44,063 nucleotides of DNA. Origin: an uncultured Bacteroidota bacterium. GTDB taxonomy: Bacteria; Bacteroidota; Bacteroidia; Flavobacteriales; Flavobacteriaceae. The DNA lies in contig CABWZL010000006.1 in the NCBI GenBank assembly GCA_902509805.1, forward strand, positions 1-44,063. Direction: 5' to 3'. This document shows, piece by piece, positions 1 to 9,394 of the stretch (its first letter is position 1; each line of letters starts with the position of its first letter). The position numbers and the translations under genes were made by a program. The notes under the pieces are model-generated. The model did no database searches. It saw only the letters and a program-made list of their open reading frames with translations, and was not told where the DNA came from.

Positions 1-695
1 CAAATAATATTTTTTGGAATCTTTACTCCTTTATTACCTCTTGGTAAGTGATAAAAAGAATATTGACTAAAACCTAACCACCAAAGACCAACAATTGCAA
101 ATGAAAACTTCATAGCATATATCTCAGAATCAAACCCAAATGATTCGTAAAAATTAATCATTATTAGATTCACTAAAAGTAGAATTACGCTTCCTATATA
201 ACCCATAGCAAAACCTCTAGCACTAACGTTATTAGTTTGTTTAGCGAATGTAATATCTGTTAAGTACGAATTATAATAAACTAAGCTCCCCCAATATCCT
301 ATTAAAGCTAAAACGTAAAAGAATAAACTAATTTCAATTGTCTCTAATTCAAACCAATATAAACTTATACATGATAGAGAACCCATGTAGACAAAAAACT
401 TCATGAATATTTTTTTATTACCAATATAGTCTGCTATTCCACTTAGCAATGGTGAAAGGAAAGCAATCAATAAAAAAGAAAGACCTGAAACTGAACTAAT
501 AAGAGTGTCTTTATTAATATCTAAATCAAAAAACATAACACTATTAGTATCTGAAAAAATATATTGAGAATAATAAATAGGAAAAATAGCAGAGGATATA
601 ACTAGAGAATATACAGAATTAGCCCAGTCATAAAGAGTCCAAGCACCTATTAGTTTTTTACTACCTCTAGGATGGTCAGTTTTTTTATTAAACAT
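1..695 (-). CDS. UMF1-type MFS transporter (partial, C-terminus outside window)
   Basis: This is a reading frame without stops that starts at an ATG at 695 and runs off the left edge, leaving about 231 residues. The N-terminus reads GAWTLYDWANSVYSLVISS, which is the hallmark opening of the UMF1/Atg22-like branch of the major facilitator superfamily. It is followed by alternating hydrophobic segments and an MFS-like loop (GIADYIGNKK) between the second and third helices. Members are inner-membrane transporters; substrates in bacteria are mostly unknown and none is suggested here. It is divergent from msrB across a 65-bp gap. The family call is firm; the substrate is not known. Confidence 0.85.
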   Translation of the reverse strand, partial: MFNKKTDHPRGSKKLIGAWTLYDWANSVYSLVISSAIFPIYYSQYIFSDTNSVMFFDLDINKDTLISSVSGLSFLLIAFLSPLLSGIADYIGNKKIFMKFFVYMGSLSCISLYWFELETIEISLFFYVLALIGYWGSLVYYNSYLTDITFAKQTNNVSARGFAMGYIGSVILLLVNLIMINFYESFGFDSEIYAMKFSFAIVGLWWLGFSQYSFYHLPRGNKGVKIPKNII

Positions 696-740
696 AAATT
701 TAAATGATTGTCAAATTAAGCAAATAAATTAAAAGATATA

Positions 741-748
741 TATATTTG
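741..748 (+). promoter_or_regulatory. Bacteroidota -7 promoter element before msrB
   Basis: TATATTTG matches the Bacteroidota -7 consensus TAnnTTTG exactly and ends 12 nt before the msrB ATG, which predicts a leader of only about 6-8 nt. A clear -33 TTTG at the usual spacing is not seen; the nearest TTG is at 708-710. Confidence 0.55.
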
Positions 749-760
749 TTAAAAAAATAG

Positions 761-1252
761 ATGTACAACAAAATACACTTATTTGGAGTCATATTTTTTA
801 GCTTATCCCTATTAAATTGTCAAACTTCTAATGATAATAAAGAAACTAAAATAACTTTTAAGGTGAATAAAACTGATAATGAATGGAAAGAAGAACTTTC
901 CCCTGAAGAATTTGAAATTCTGAGAAATAAAGGAACTGAGAGACCAAATACAGGAATATATAACATGCACTTCGAAGAAGGAGTTTATGCATGTAAAGGA
1001 TGTGGACAAGCACTTTTTAAGAGCAATAATAAGTTTATGTCTGATTGTGGATGGCCAAGTTATGAAAGTGCTATTCCTGGAGCTATTACATATAAAAAAG
1101 ATACAAGTTTAGGAATGATAAGAACCGAGATCTTATGTTCTAATTGTGGTGGACACCAGGGTCATGTTTTTGATGATGGACCAACTTCTACAGGTAAAAG
1201 ATATTGTGTAAATTCTGCAAGTATTAATTTCATAAATAATAAAAATGAGTAA
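761..1252 (+). CDS. msrB: Peptide-methionine (R)-S-oxide reductase MsrB, lipoprotein form
   Basis: MsrB reduces the R epimer of methionine sulfoxide in proteins. The 163-residue product has the four zinc cysteines in CKGCG (C78, C81) and CSNCGG (C126, C129), the resolving cysteine region SDCGWPSY (C96) and the catalytic cysteine in RYCVNS (C149). The N-terminus is a hydrophobic signal ending in a lipobox, LLNC, with Cys20 as the lipidated residue, so the enzyme is expected to sit in the envelope on the periplasmic side rather than in the cytoplasm. Its end overlaps the lpd start by 8 nt, so the two are translated from one message. An exact -7 promoter element lies just upstream. It would repair oxidised envelope proteins. 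Confidence 0.93.
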   Translation: MYNKIHLFGVIFFSLSLLNCQTSNDNKETKITFKVNKTDNEWKEELSPEEFEILRNKGTERPNTGIYNMHFEEGVYACKGCGQALFKSNNKFMSDCGWPSYESAIPGAITYKKDTSLGMIRTEILCSNCGGHQGHVFDDGPTSTGKRYCVNSASINFINNKNE

Positions 1253-2636
1253 AAAATATGATTTAGTTGTTCTAGGTAGTGGTCCTGGAGGTTATGTAAC
1301 TGCCATAAGAGCCTCTCAGTTAGGCTTAAAAACTGCTATAATTGAAAAAGAAAGCCTTGGTGGTGTATGTCTTAATTGGGGATGTATTCCAACTAAAGCA
1401 TTATTAAAATCTGCACAAGTATTTGAATACCTAAAAAAAGCTGAAACATACGGATTAAAAATTAAGGATTTTGACAAGGATTTTGACTCTGTTGTCAAAA
1501 GAAGTAGAAGTGTAGCTGACGGGATGAGCAAGGGTGTCAACTTCTTGATGAAAAAAAACAAAATTGATGTTATTAATGGATATGGTAAAATTCTTCCAAA
1601 TAAAATTATATCAGTTGAAAACGATGGAAAGACCGAAAATTATGAAGCAGATAATATTATAATAGCTACTGGAGGTAGATCAAGAGTTATTGAGTCAATT
1701 CCTCAAGATGGTAAAAAAATTATAGGATACAGAGAAGCTATGACACTTCAGAAACAACCTAAAAAAATGATTATAGTTGGATCTGGAGCTATAGGTATTG
1801 AATTTGCTTACTTCTATAATTCTATGGGAACTGAAGTTAAAGTAGTTGAATACATGGATAGAGTTTTACCAGTTGAGGATAAAGATGTTTCAAGCCAATT
1901 AAATAAAACCTTTAGAAAATCAGGAATTGAAATTTTAACTAATTCTGAAGTAATTTCATCAGATATAAAGGGTAAAGGTGTTAAAGTTCAGATTAAGTCA
2001 AAAGGTCAGATTTCTGAACACGAGGCAGATATTGTACTTTCTGCAGTTGGTGTTAAAAGTAATATTGAAAATATTGGATTAGAAGAAGTTGGTATCGCAG
2101 TAGATAAAGACAAAATAATTGTTGATGAATATTATCAAACTAATATTCCTGGATACTATGCTATTGGTGATGTAACCTCAGGTCAAGCACTTGCACATGT
2201 AGCCTCAGCTGAAGGAATTCTATGTGTTGAAAAAATTGCAAATCATGATGTTGAGCCTATTGATTATGATAATATACCAGGATGTACATATTGTGCCCCT
2301 GAAGTTGCCTCTGTTGGTTTAACAGAAGAAAAAGCTATTGAAAAGGGTTATAGTATAAAAGTTGGTAAATTTCCATTTACAGCCTCAGGTAAAGCTCAAG
2401 CCTCAGGACATTCAGAAGGATTTGTTAAAGTAATTTTTGATGAAAAATATGGAGAGTGGCTTGGCTGTCATATGATTGGAGCTGGTGTAACTGATATGAT
2501 TGCTGAAGCTGTTTTAGGTAGAAAACTTGAAACTACAGGCAAAGAAATCTTAAAATCAGTTCACCCTCATCCTACAATGAGTGAAGCTTTAATGGAGGCT
2601 GTAGCAGACGCATATGATGAAGTGATACATCTTTAG
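1245..2636 (+). CDS. lpd: Dihydrolipoyl dehydrogenase (E3)
   Basis: This FAD enzyme reoxidises dihydrolipoamide in the pyruvate and 2-oxoglutarate dehydrogenase complexes and the glycine cleavage system. Visible features in 463 residues are the FAD dinucleotide motif GSGPGG (11-16), the redox disulfide GGVCLNWGC (C42, C47), a second GxGxxG motif for NAD near residue 179, the FAD-binding YAIGDV segment, and the C-terminal HPHPTMSE with catalytic His442 and Glu447. The length is normal. It starts inside the end of msrB and its stop codon overlaps the convergent aroQ stop. No E1 or E2 gene is present here, so it may serve several complexes. Confidence 0.95.
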   Translation: MSKKYDLVVLGSGPGGYVTAIRASQLGLKTAIIEKESLGGVCLNWGCIPTKALLKSAQVFEYLKKAETYGLKIKDFDKDFDSVVKRSRSVADGMSKGVNFLMKKNKIDVINGYGKILPNKIISVENDGKTENYEADNIIIATGGRSRVIESIPQDGKKIIGYREAMTLQKQPKKMIIVGSGAIGIEFAYFYNSMGTEVKVVEYMDRVLPVEDKDVSSQLNKTFRKSGIEILTNSEVISSDIKGKGVKVQIKSKGQISEHEADIVLSAVGVKSNIENIGLEEVGIAVDKDKIIVDEYYQTNIPGYYAIGDVTSGQALAHVASAEGILCVEKIANHDVEPIDYDNIPGCTYCAPEVASVGLTEEKAIEKGYSIKVGKFPFTASGKAQASGHSEGFVKVIFDEKYGEWLGCHMIGAGVTDMIAEAVLGRKLETTGKEILKSVHPHPTMSEALMEAVADAYDEVIHL

Positions 2637-3046
2637 TTAATCAAGCTTTCGAGTCCAAGTCTGTAACTATCTAAACCAAAACCTATAATTATTCCATTTA
2701 CAACAGGGGACAAGAATGAGCTATGTCTAAACTCTTCTCTTGAATAAGTATTTGAAATATGCACCTCAATAACTTTACAGTCAATTGATTTAACAGCATC
2801 TGCAATTCCAACAGAGGTGTGAGTATATGCAGCAGCATTTAATAATATACCATCACAATCTTTAGATTCATGAATATAATTAATAATTTCGCCTTCAATA
2901 TTTGATTGAAAATAATCAATTGTAATTTTTGGAAAAGAAGCTTTAAGTGAATTTAAATATGATTCAAAATTCTGACTACCATATATATCAGTTTCTCTAG
3001 TCCCTAGAAGATTTAAATTAGGTCCATTAATTATCGTTATTTTCAT
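2633..3046 (-). CDS. aroQ: Type II 3-dehydroquinate dehydratase
   Basis: AroQ converts 3-dehydroquinate to 3-dehydroshikimate in the shikimate pathway. The 137-residue protein has the family opening NGPNLNLLGTRE, the catalytic Tyr22 in the flexible lid (DIYGSQ), the NAAAYTHTS substrate segment (N70, H75), and EVHISNTYSREEFRH with catalytic His96 and the conserved arginines after it. The length is typical of the small dodecameric type II enzyme. It ends 4 nt inside the convergent lpd stop region and is divergent from xerD. Such aroQ-xerD adjacency is common in Flavobacteriia by my recollection. Confidence 0.95.
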   Translation of the reverse strand: MKITIINGPNLNLLGTRETDIYGSQNFESYLNSLKASFPKITIDYFQSNIEGEIINYIHESKDCDGILLNAAAYTHTSVGIADAVKSIDCKVIEVHISNTYSREEFRHSSFLSPVVNGIIIGFGLDSYRLGLESLIN

Positions 3047-3088
3047 ATATTATAAAGGTAACGCATAAAGAGTAATTAAAAAATTAAA

Positions 3089-3985
3089 ATGAATTGGGAT
3101 TCAGGCTTTGAGAATTTTAAAAATTATTTGAAATTAGAAAGAGGATTAAGTGATAACTCCATTAAAAGCTATGATTTTGATTTAAATTTATTTAAAAAAT
3201 TTTTAGATTCAAATCAAATAAATGATTCTCCACTTAACTGTAAAGCTGAAACTATAAAAAATTATTTATATAAAAATTTATCAGATAAAAAATCAAGAAG
3301 TCAAGCAAGAAGTATATCAGCATTAAAAAGTTTTTTTAATTATTTAATTTTTGAGGGATATATAAAAGAATCTCCAGTCTCAAATATTGAAGCTCCAAAA
3401 CTAGAAAAAAAACTTCCTGAAGTCTTAACAGAAGATGAGGTTAATCAATTAATAAAATCAATTGATATAAATCATGTATTTGGTCAGCGAAATAAAACTA
3501 TAATAGAAGTTTTATATGGAACAGGGATTCGAGTAACAGAGCTGGTGAATTTAAAATTATCAAATATTTTTTTTAAAGAAAATATTCTTAAAGTAAATGG
3601 AAAAGGAGATAAAGAAAGGTTTGTTCCATTAGGACAAATTGCTTCTACTGAAATTAAGACTTATATAAAGCATAGAGAAAAATTAAAAATTGATTCAAAG
3701 TTTTCAGATCTATTATTTCTTAATAAATATGGAAGAGGACTAACTAGGTCAATGATTTTTAAAATCATAAGTGATGCTTCAAAGAGTGTCATCTTAGAAA
3801 AGAAAATAAGTCCACACACATTAAGACATTCATTTGCAACTCATTTGCTTAAAAATGGTGCAGATTTGAGAACAATTCAGTTAATTCTTGGACATGAGAG
3901 TATAACTACTACTGAAATCTATACACACCTAGACACCTATCATCTAGAAGAGGTCTTAAAAAAATATCATCCAAGAGGGGATTAA
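3089..3985 (+). CDS. xerD: Tyrosine recombinase XerD
   Basis: This is a XerC/XerD-type site-specific recombinase that resolves chromosome dimers at dif sites with FtsK. It has 298 residues. An N-terminal SAM-like core-binding domain (about 1-95) is followed by a catalytic domain with all expected residues: Arg148 (GTGIRVTE), Lys172 (GKGDKERF), His243 and Arg246 (HTLRHSF), His269 (LGHES) and the nucleophile Tyr278 (TEIYTH). The length and lack of nearby cassette or phage genes argue for the housekeeping enzyme, not a mobile integrase. XerD rather than XerC is chosen from the flavobacterial aroQ neighbourhood. Confidence 0.88.
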   Translation: MNWDSGFENFKNYLKLERGLSDNSIKSYDFDLNLFKKFLDSNQINDSPLNCKAETIKNYLYKNLSDKKSRSQARSISALKSFFNYLIFEGYIKESPVSNIEAPKLEKKLPEVLTEDEVNQLIKSIDINHVFGQRNKTIIEVLYGTGIRVTELVNLKLSNIFFKENILKVNGKGDKERFVPLGQIASTEIKTYIKHREKLKIDSKFSDLLFLNKYGRGLTRSMIFKIISDASKSVILEKKISPHTLRHSFATHLLKNGADLRTIQLILGHESITTTEIYTHLDTYHLEEVLKKYHPRGD

Positions 3986-3999
3986 AAAATTTTAAAAAA

Positions 4000-4698
4000 C
4001 TACTCTTTAGTTAATCGGAATCCTTCTCCGTGAACATTAATTATTTTTAATGAGGGGTCATTGTCGAGGTATTTTCTAAGTTTTGCAATATAAACATCCA
4101 TACTTCTTGATGTAAAATAATTTGCATCTCTCCAGATTTTATTCAAAGCAATGTCTCTTGGGAGAAGGTCGTCAAAATTTAGAACAAGCATTTTAAGTAG
4201 TTGGTTTTCTTTTGGAGATAACTTAAAAGAATTACCCTCTTTGTGAGTTAAAATACGAAGCTTTGAGTTGAAACTAAACTCACCAAATTCAAACTCAAAT
4301 GTGTCAGTTTCTTCTTTGTTTACATTGGGTTTTCTATTCAGAATAGATTTAATTTTAGCTAATAATATTTCTGAATCAAAAGGTTTTGTCAAATAATCAT
4401 CTGCACCTATTTTATAGCCTTTAAGAACATCATCTTTTAAATTTTTTGCAGTTAGAAAAATTAATGGTATCATTTCATTTACTTCTCTTATTTCTTTAGC
4501 AAGAGTCAATCCATCCTTAAATGGCATCATTATATCAAGAATGCATAAATCAAAATCAGATCTATTAAATTTTTCAAATCCTTCTATACCATTAACAGCT
4601 AGTGATACTTCATAGTTATTTATAGTTAAATAATCTTTTAAGATTCTCCCAAAATTTGGATCATCTTCTACTAGTAAGATTTTTTTATTTGATTTCAT
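4000..4698 (-). CDS. OmpR-family response regulator (RprY-like)
   Basis: This 232-residue two-domain regulator has a receiver domain with the acidic pocket EDD (11-13), phosphoacceptor Asp55 (LCILDIMMP), Thr83 and Lys105 (LTKPF). A C-terminal winged-helix DNA-binding domain follows (about 130-230; LSPKENQLLKML and SMDVYIAKLRKYL). It is the partner of the kinase just upstream, whose ATG lies one base from this gene's unit, so both come from one mRNA. Kinase and regulator resemble the Bacteroidota RprX/RprY pair; the stimulus and regulon are not visible here. Confidence 0.9.
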   Translation of the reverse strand: MKSNKKILLVEDDPNFGRILKDYLTINNYEVSLAVNGIEGFEKFNRSDFDLCILDIMMPFKDGLTLAKEIREVNEMIPLIFLTAKNLKDDVLKGYKIGADDYLTKPFDSEILLAKIKSILNRKPNVNKEETDTFEFEFGEFSFNSKLRILTHKEGNSFKLSPKENQLLKMLVLNFDDLLPRDIALNKIWRDANYFTSRSMDVYIAKLRKYLDNDPSLKIINVHGEGFRLTKE

Positions 4699-4699
4699 A

Positions 4700-6277
4700 T
4701 TAAATATTTTTAAGAGTTATATAAAACTTTGTTCCTGTACCTTTTTTACTTTCCAATGAAATTTTTCCATTATGAAAGTCAATAACTTTTTTAACATAAG
4801 ACAATCCAAGACCATGTCCTTTAATATTATGAATATTTCCATTTTGTTCTCTGTAGAATTTTTCAAATATCATCTTTTGGGTATTATTATCCATTCCGAT
4901 TCCATTATCCTCAACACATAATATAATGTCTTTGTTTGAGTTTATAGAGGAAATAACTATCTGTGGATGTTCTTCAGAATACTTTACTGCATTATCTAGA
5001 ATATTAATAATAATATTCTCTAGGTGATTACTGTTTCCTTTAATGTTATAATTTTCAGCTTTAAGAAACAGTTTAATTGAACCTTTTTTACTTTCAACTA
5101 TTAATTTCACATGTTCTAACGCATCTTCAATCACTTCATGAATATTAGTTTCTTCCATGTCAAAAGGATTAGAACTCTTTTCTAACTGAGATATCCTAAG
5201 TATATTTTCAACTTGAGATAACATTCTAGAGTTTTCTTCTCTAATCATTCCCAAATAAGAAATGAACTTATCATTTAAATTGTTTTTAGAACTTGTGATT
5301 GCATCAAGAGCTAAATTTATAGTTGCAATAGGTGTTTTAAATTCATGAGATATGTTGTTAATAAAATCATTTTTAATTTCAGATAGTTTTTTTTGCTGAA
5401 TAATTTGATAGAGTGCACTAGTTGAAATAACTACAATAACTAGAGTAAGCATAAAAGACAGTGTAGCAACTCCTATAATACCGGAAAGAACATATTCTTG
5501 CTTTTCTGGAAATGAAACGATTAAATTATATGGCACAGGACCAGATCTATCATATAAAAATGGAATAGAATATTTTGGGCCTGACTGAACTTCTAGATAA
5601 TTATTTGATTTAACTTTAGTGGACAGACCGTTACTATAAATACCAAATTCATATGGGGTAATAATATTTCTATCATTAAATCCTTGATTTAGTAATATTT
5701 GAATCTCACGCGAAGTAGTTCTTTTATGTATAGGAAGGGAAGAAGCATATTCTTGAAAAGCAGCTTTATATTTCTCAAACTTGAATAAATCTATATCTTC
5801 AACACTTTTAAGTTTAGATATAGATGCATTTAATCTATTCTCCCTTCTATCAAAAATATTTTTGTTAACTATAGTAGTTTTTACTGCTTTATAATCTTTT
5901 AGATCATCATCTCCATACCTATTAGAAAGATTATCAGGTAAATTTATATTATAATCTTCTTCAAGAATTCCATAAGCAAAAAAGGTGGAAAGATTAGATG
6001 ATTGGTCTTCATCTAAAAATAAAAAAACATCGGTAAAGTTTGATTCATCAGGAGTTCCTAAAGAATCAATTAGCAATTGATAAGTAAACACATAGTCATT
6101 AAGCTCTCTACTTTGAATTTCATCAACAACTTCCCTGAGAGTTCTATTTACAGCTAGTGAAAACTCTTCTTCTTTAGTCTGCCATGCAGAATATATCCAG
6201 TAACCTTGCATTAGAATAATTCCAATCAAAGAAAACGACATTAAAAGAACTAAGTATGTATATAGGTTCTTATTCAT
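4700..6277 (-). CDS. Membrane sensor histidine kinase (RprX-like)
   Basis: The 525-residue kinase has a first membrane helix at about 7-31, a roughly 230-residue periplasmic sensor region with no domain I recognise, and a second helix at about 263-290. The cytoplasmic transmitter lacks an obvious HAMP domain and begins almost at once with the H-box NISHEFKTP (His311). The N-box (ILDNAVKYS), G1 (DNGIGM, 457-462) and G2 (GHGLGL, 487-492) of the HATPase domain are intact, so it should be active. It is followed one base later by its OmpR-type regulator. The 59-bp gap after coaE probably holds its own promoter, but I see no exact TAnnTTTG there. Confidence 0.9.
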   Translation of the reverse strand: MNKNLYTYLVLLMSFSLIGIILMQGYWIYSAWQTKEEEFSLAVNRTLREVVDEIQSRELNDYVFTYQLLIDSLGTPDESNFTDVFLFLDEDQSSNLSTFFAYGILEEDYNINLPDNLSNRYGDDDLKDYKAVKTTIVNKNIFDRRENRLNASISKLKSVEDIDLFKFEKYKAAFQEYASSLPIHKRTTSREIQILLNQGFNDRNIITPYEFGIYSNGLSTKVKSNNYLEVQSGPKYSIPFLYDRSGPVPYNLIVSFPEKQEYVLSGIIGVATLSFMLTLVIVVISTSALYQIIQQKKLSEIKNDFINNISHEFKTPIATINLALDAITSSKNNLNDKFISYLGMIREENSRMLSQVENILRISQLEKSSNPFDMEETNIHEVIEDALEHVKLIVESKKGSIKLFLKAENYNIKGNSNHLENIIINILDNAVKYSEEHPQIVISSINSNKDIILCVEDNGIGMDNNTQKMIFEKFYREQNGNIHNIKGHGLGLSYVKKVIDFHNGKISLESKKGTGTKFYITLKNI

Positions 6278-6336
6278 TTATATAAAATTCTCATTTTTAA
6301 AATTAAAATTTCTTAATGAAATGTTAATGTATATAG

Positions 6337-6915
6337 CTAAGCTTTTAAATCAAGATGAATTTTTAAGACTTTATCTTCTAGATCTTCCTTATTTACATTG
6401 CTAATTACATAATCACACTTATCAATAATTAAATTTTCATTTAGTTGATTATTAATTCTTTTCATTACTTCCTTTCTAGAAAGATTATCTCTATTAATAA
6501 CTCTTTCAATTCTAATTTCTAAAGGTGTTTGAATAAAAATAATTTTGTCATATTTATTCTCAGATTTAGTTTCAAAAATAATTGCAGCCTCTTTAACTAT
6601 ATAATCTTCATTATTTGAATTTAAAAAAAACTCAAAGTCTCTTGCAACTGCAGGATGAATGATTGAATTAAGTAATTTCAATTTTTCTGTGTCTTCAAAA
6701 ACAATTTTGGATAACTTTTTAGAGTTTAAATGACCATTATCATAGATATTATCTCCAAAAGAAGTCTTTATCAAATTGATTAAATAAGGATCTGTATTAA
6801 CCAATTTTTTTGCAGACTTGTCTGCACTGTATGTTTTAACTCCTAAATTTTTAAAAAGTTCTAAAACAGTAGATTTTCCAGACCCAATTCCTCCGGTTAA
6901 TCCAATGATTTTCAT
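6337..6915 (-). CDS. coaE: Dephospho-CoA kinase
   Basis: CoaE phosphorylates the 3'-hydroxyl of dephospho-CoA in the last step of coenzyme A synthesis. The 192-residue protein opens with the P-loop GLTGGIGSGKST (5-16). It also has the YSADKSAKKL segment and the HPAVARDFE motif typical of the family. Its start overlaps the fabI stop by 4 nt (ATGA), placing it in the same transcript. A second CoA gene, coaBC, lies upstream in the same run. Length and motifs are ordinary. Confidence 0.92.
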   Translation of the reverse strand: MKIIGLTGGIGSGKSTVLELFKNLGVKTYSADKSAKKLVNTDPYLINLIKTSFGDNIYDNGHLNSKKLSKIVFEDTEKLKLLNSIIHPAVARDFEFFLNSNNEDYIVKEAAIIFETKSENKYDKIIFIQTPLEIRIERVINRDNLSRKEVMKRINNQLNENLIIDKCDYVISNVNKEDLEDKVLKIHLDLKA

Positions 6916-7724
6916 TTTGAATTTAATTTATCAATAATTTCTTGACTAACTCCAACATTAGAAAATCCACCATCATTAAATATATTTTGTAGTGTCACTC
7001 TTTTTGTGTAATCCGAAAATAAAGACACAGTAAGATTTGCACAATCTTCAGCAGTTGCATTTCCAAGAGGTGAAGTTAATTGAGCATAATTAAGAAAATC
7101 ATCAAGTCCTTTAACACCTTTTCCTGCGGTAGTAAGAGTTGGAGACTGAGAAATTGTATTAACTCTAACATTTTTTTCTTTACCAAATATATATCCAAAA
7201 CTTCTGGCTATTGACTCTAAATAAGCTTTATTGTCAGCCATATCATTGTAGTTTGGGAAAGCTCGTTGAGATGCAATATAGGTAAGTGCGACTATACTAC
7301 CCCATTGATTCATTGCATCCAATTTAAAAAGACATTGCATTAATTTATGAAAAGAAACAGCAGAAACATCCCAACCTTTAGTTAGCCAGTCGTAATTTAA
7401 GTCTGTATACTCCCTACCTTTTCTAACATTAACTGACATACCAATAGAATGAAGAATAAAATCAAGCTTACCAAATTTTTCTGTTGCTACATTAATCAAG
7501 TTTTCAAGATCCTCAAGACTAGTTGCATCTGCTGGAACTACCTCTGATTTTGTCTTTTCAGCCAATTCGTTAATTGATCCCATTCTAATAGAAACAGGAG
7601 CATTTGTTAAAACAAATTCACCTCCTTCATTAAATACACTTTCAGCTGTCTTCCAAGCAATAGAACTATTATCTAAAGCACCGAATATAATTCCCTTTTT
7701 ACCTTTTAAAATATTATTTTCCAT
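6912..7724 (-). CDS. fabI: Enoyl-[acyl-carrier-protein] reductase FabI
   Basis: FabI performs the last reduction of each fatty-acid elongation cycle using NAD(P)H. It is a 270-residue short-chain dehydrogenase-like protein. The FabI-type cofactor motif is at the N-terminus (GIIFGALDNSSIAW) and the catalytic pair is Tyr159 and Lys166 in NYNDMADNK, the Y-x6-K spacing specific to FabI rather than the Y-x3-K of other SDRs. LHSIGM (91-96) is also characteristic. It is co-transcribed between recN and coaE. Confidence 0.94.
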   Translation of the reverse strand: MENNILKGKKGIIFGALDNSSIAWKTAESVFNEGGEFVLTNAPVSIRMGSINELAEKTKSEVVPADATSLEDLENLINVATEKFGKLDFILHSIGMSVNVRKGREYTDLNYDWLTKGWDVSAVSFHKLMQCLFKLDAMNQWGSIVALTYIASQRAFPNYNDMADNKAYLESIARSFGYIFGKEKNVRVNTISQSPTLTTAGKGVKGLDDFLNYAQLTSPLGNATAEDCANLTVSLFSDYTKRVTLQNIFNDGGFSNVGVSQEIIDKLNSK

Positions 7725-7741
7725 TGTATTGTAAATATAGT

Positions 7742-9394
7742 TTAATTCAATAATTCACTTGCAAGTTCATGAGCAGATTTGTTTGATTTATCTCCTGACA
7801 ACATTTCTGCTATCTCATTAACTCTCTCTTTATCAGAAAGTAACTTTACATCAGTAATAATTTTGTTATTATCTTCTCTTTTAAAAACTTTATAGTGAAA
7901 ATCTCCCTTAGATGCCACCTGTGGAGTATGTGTGATAACTATTACTTGCATTTTTTTTGACATATGTTTCATAAGCTCTGCAACTTTGGAAGATACAGCA
8001 CCTGATATACCTGTATCAATTTCATCAAAAATTATCGAAGATAATTTAGTAAAGCTTGATAGAATAGATTTAATAGAAAGCATAACTCTAGATATTTCTC
8101 CTCCTGAAGCTATATCTTTTAATTCACTATATAGTAAACCAGTATTTGATTTAAATAAAAATTTACCATCGCTAATTCCATTTCTATGAATAGTTTCACT
8201 TTTGATAAAATCAATCTTAATGTCTGACTTATCCATTCCTAATTCTGATAAATTTTTATTCATTAAAACTTGAAATTCTGGAATTACAGAATTTCTTTTA
8301 TCATGAATTTTATTTGCTTTTGATAGTAGACTGGTTTTAATCAATTTAAGATTTTTTTCAAGCTGATCAATTTCAACATCTATGTTGTCATGACTTGATA
8401 TTTTTGATGCTAAACCTTGCTTAAGGGTTAACAAATCATCCAATGAATCAACCTTATGTTTATTTTGAAGTGAAAAAACCTTATCTAAAGTATTTCTTAA
8501 ACTATCAATGTTTTCATCAGAATTTGAAATATCATTAAGAATCAGTTCAGAATCATTAACAATTTGATTTAAATTTTCATTAACTAAATTAAGATTCTGA
8601 CTTAACTCATTAAGACGATTTGATGAATTTGAAACCTTACTTAGACTTTTAACTATTTGAGATAACTTATCTGATATGCCTAATTCATCAGTATTAAATT
8701 CATTGTTCATTTTAGATAAAATATCTTTTATTTGATCAACATTGTCAGCTTCTTTAACTTTGTTATGAAGATCTTCAAGATTTAAATTTTCAAGATCAAG
8801 ATCCTGAAATTCGGTATACAGAAATTTATTATAGTCAAAATCAGAATTTAATTTTTCTCTAATTAGTCTCTTTTCTTCAATTTTTTTTTCAATTAATTTT
8901 AACGAATTAAATTCATTTAAATAAATTTTAAAATCATCTAAATTATTAGAGAGGGAATCTAGAATTAAGAAGATAAAATTTGAATCTAGTATACTTAAAT
9001 TATTAAACTGTGAATGAACATCAATTAATTTATTTGTTATACTTGATAGAAGTTCCAGTTTGACTGGGGTATCATTAATAAAGGCTCTTGATTTACCATT
9101 TTGATTAACTTCCCTTCTTATTATTGTAATTTCATCATAATCTAAGTCATTATCGGCAAAAAAATCAATTGAATCTAGATCTTTAATATCAAATACCGCT
9201 TCAACAAAACATTTTTTATTCTTATTTATGATTTTTGAATTATCAATTCTAGAACCAAGAACCATTGAAAGACCTCCTAAAATTATTGATTTACCAGCAC
9301 CTGTTTCACCTGTAATAGATGTCATACCGCTATCGAAAGAAATTTCAATAGAATCTATTAAAGCATAATTATTAATTTTAAGTGTCTTTAACAT
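7742..9394 (-). CDS. recN: DNA repair protein RecN
   Basis: RecN is an SMC-like ATPase that acts early in double-strand break repair. The 550-residue protein has an N-terminal Walker A (GETGAGKS, 29-36) and a long central stretch rich in Asn, Ser, Leu and Lys that should form the coiled-coil arms (about 150-370). At the C-terminus are the ABC signature region (IASGGEISRVML) and Walker B (SIIFDEIDTGISG), followed by the conserved His of VITHTPQVA. Its start lies inside the coaBC 3' end (17-nt overlap). In many Flavobacteriia I recall a DUF4835 gene between coaBC and recN; none fits here. Confidence 0.93.
   Translation of the reverse strand: MLKTLKINNYALIDSIEISFDSGMTSITGETGAGKSIILGGLSMVLGSRIDNSKIINKNKKCFVEAVFDIKDLDSIDFFADNDLDYDEITIIRREVNQNGKSRAFINDTPVKLELLSSITNKLIDVHSQFNNLSILDSNFIFLILDSLSNNLDDFKIYLNEFNSLKLIEKKIEEKRLIREKLNSDFDYNKFLYTEFQDLDLENLNLEDLHNKVKEADNVDQIKDILSKMNNEFNTDELGISDKLSQIVKSLSKVSNSSNRLNELSQNLNLVNENLNQIVNDSELILNDISNSDENIDSLRNTLDKVFSLQNKHKVDSLDDLLTLKQGLASKISSHDNIDVEIDQLEKNLKLIKTSLLSKANKIHDKRNSVIPEFQVLMNKNLSELGMDKSDIKIDFIKSETIHRNGISDGKFLFKSNTGLLYSELKDIASGGEISRVMLSIKSILSSFTKLSSIIFDEIDTGISGAVSSKVAELMKHMSKKMQVIVITHTPQVASKGDFHYKVFKREDNNKIITDVKLLSDKERVNEIAEMLSGDKSNKSAHELASELLN

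Noticed and set aside
3089..3985. Tyrosine recombinase as a mobile-element integrase
   Set aside because: All residues, length and the aroQ neighbour fit housekeeping XerD, and there are no attachment repeats or cargo genes around it.
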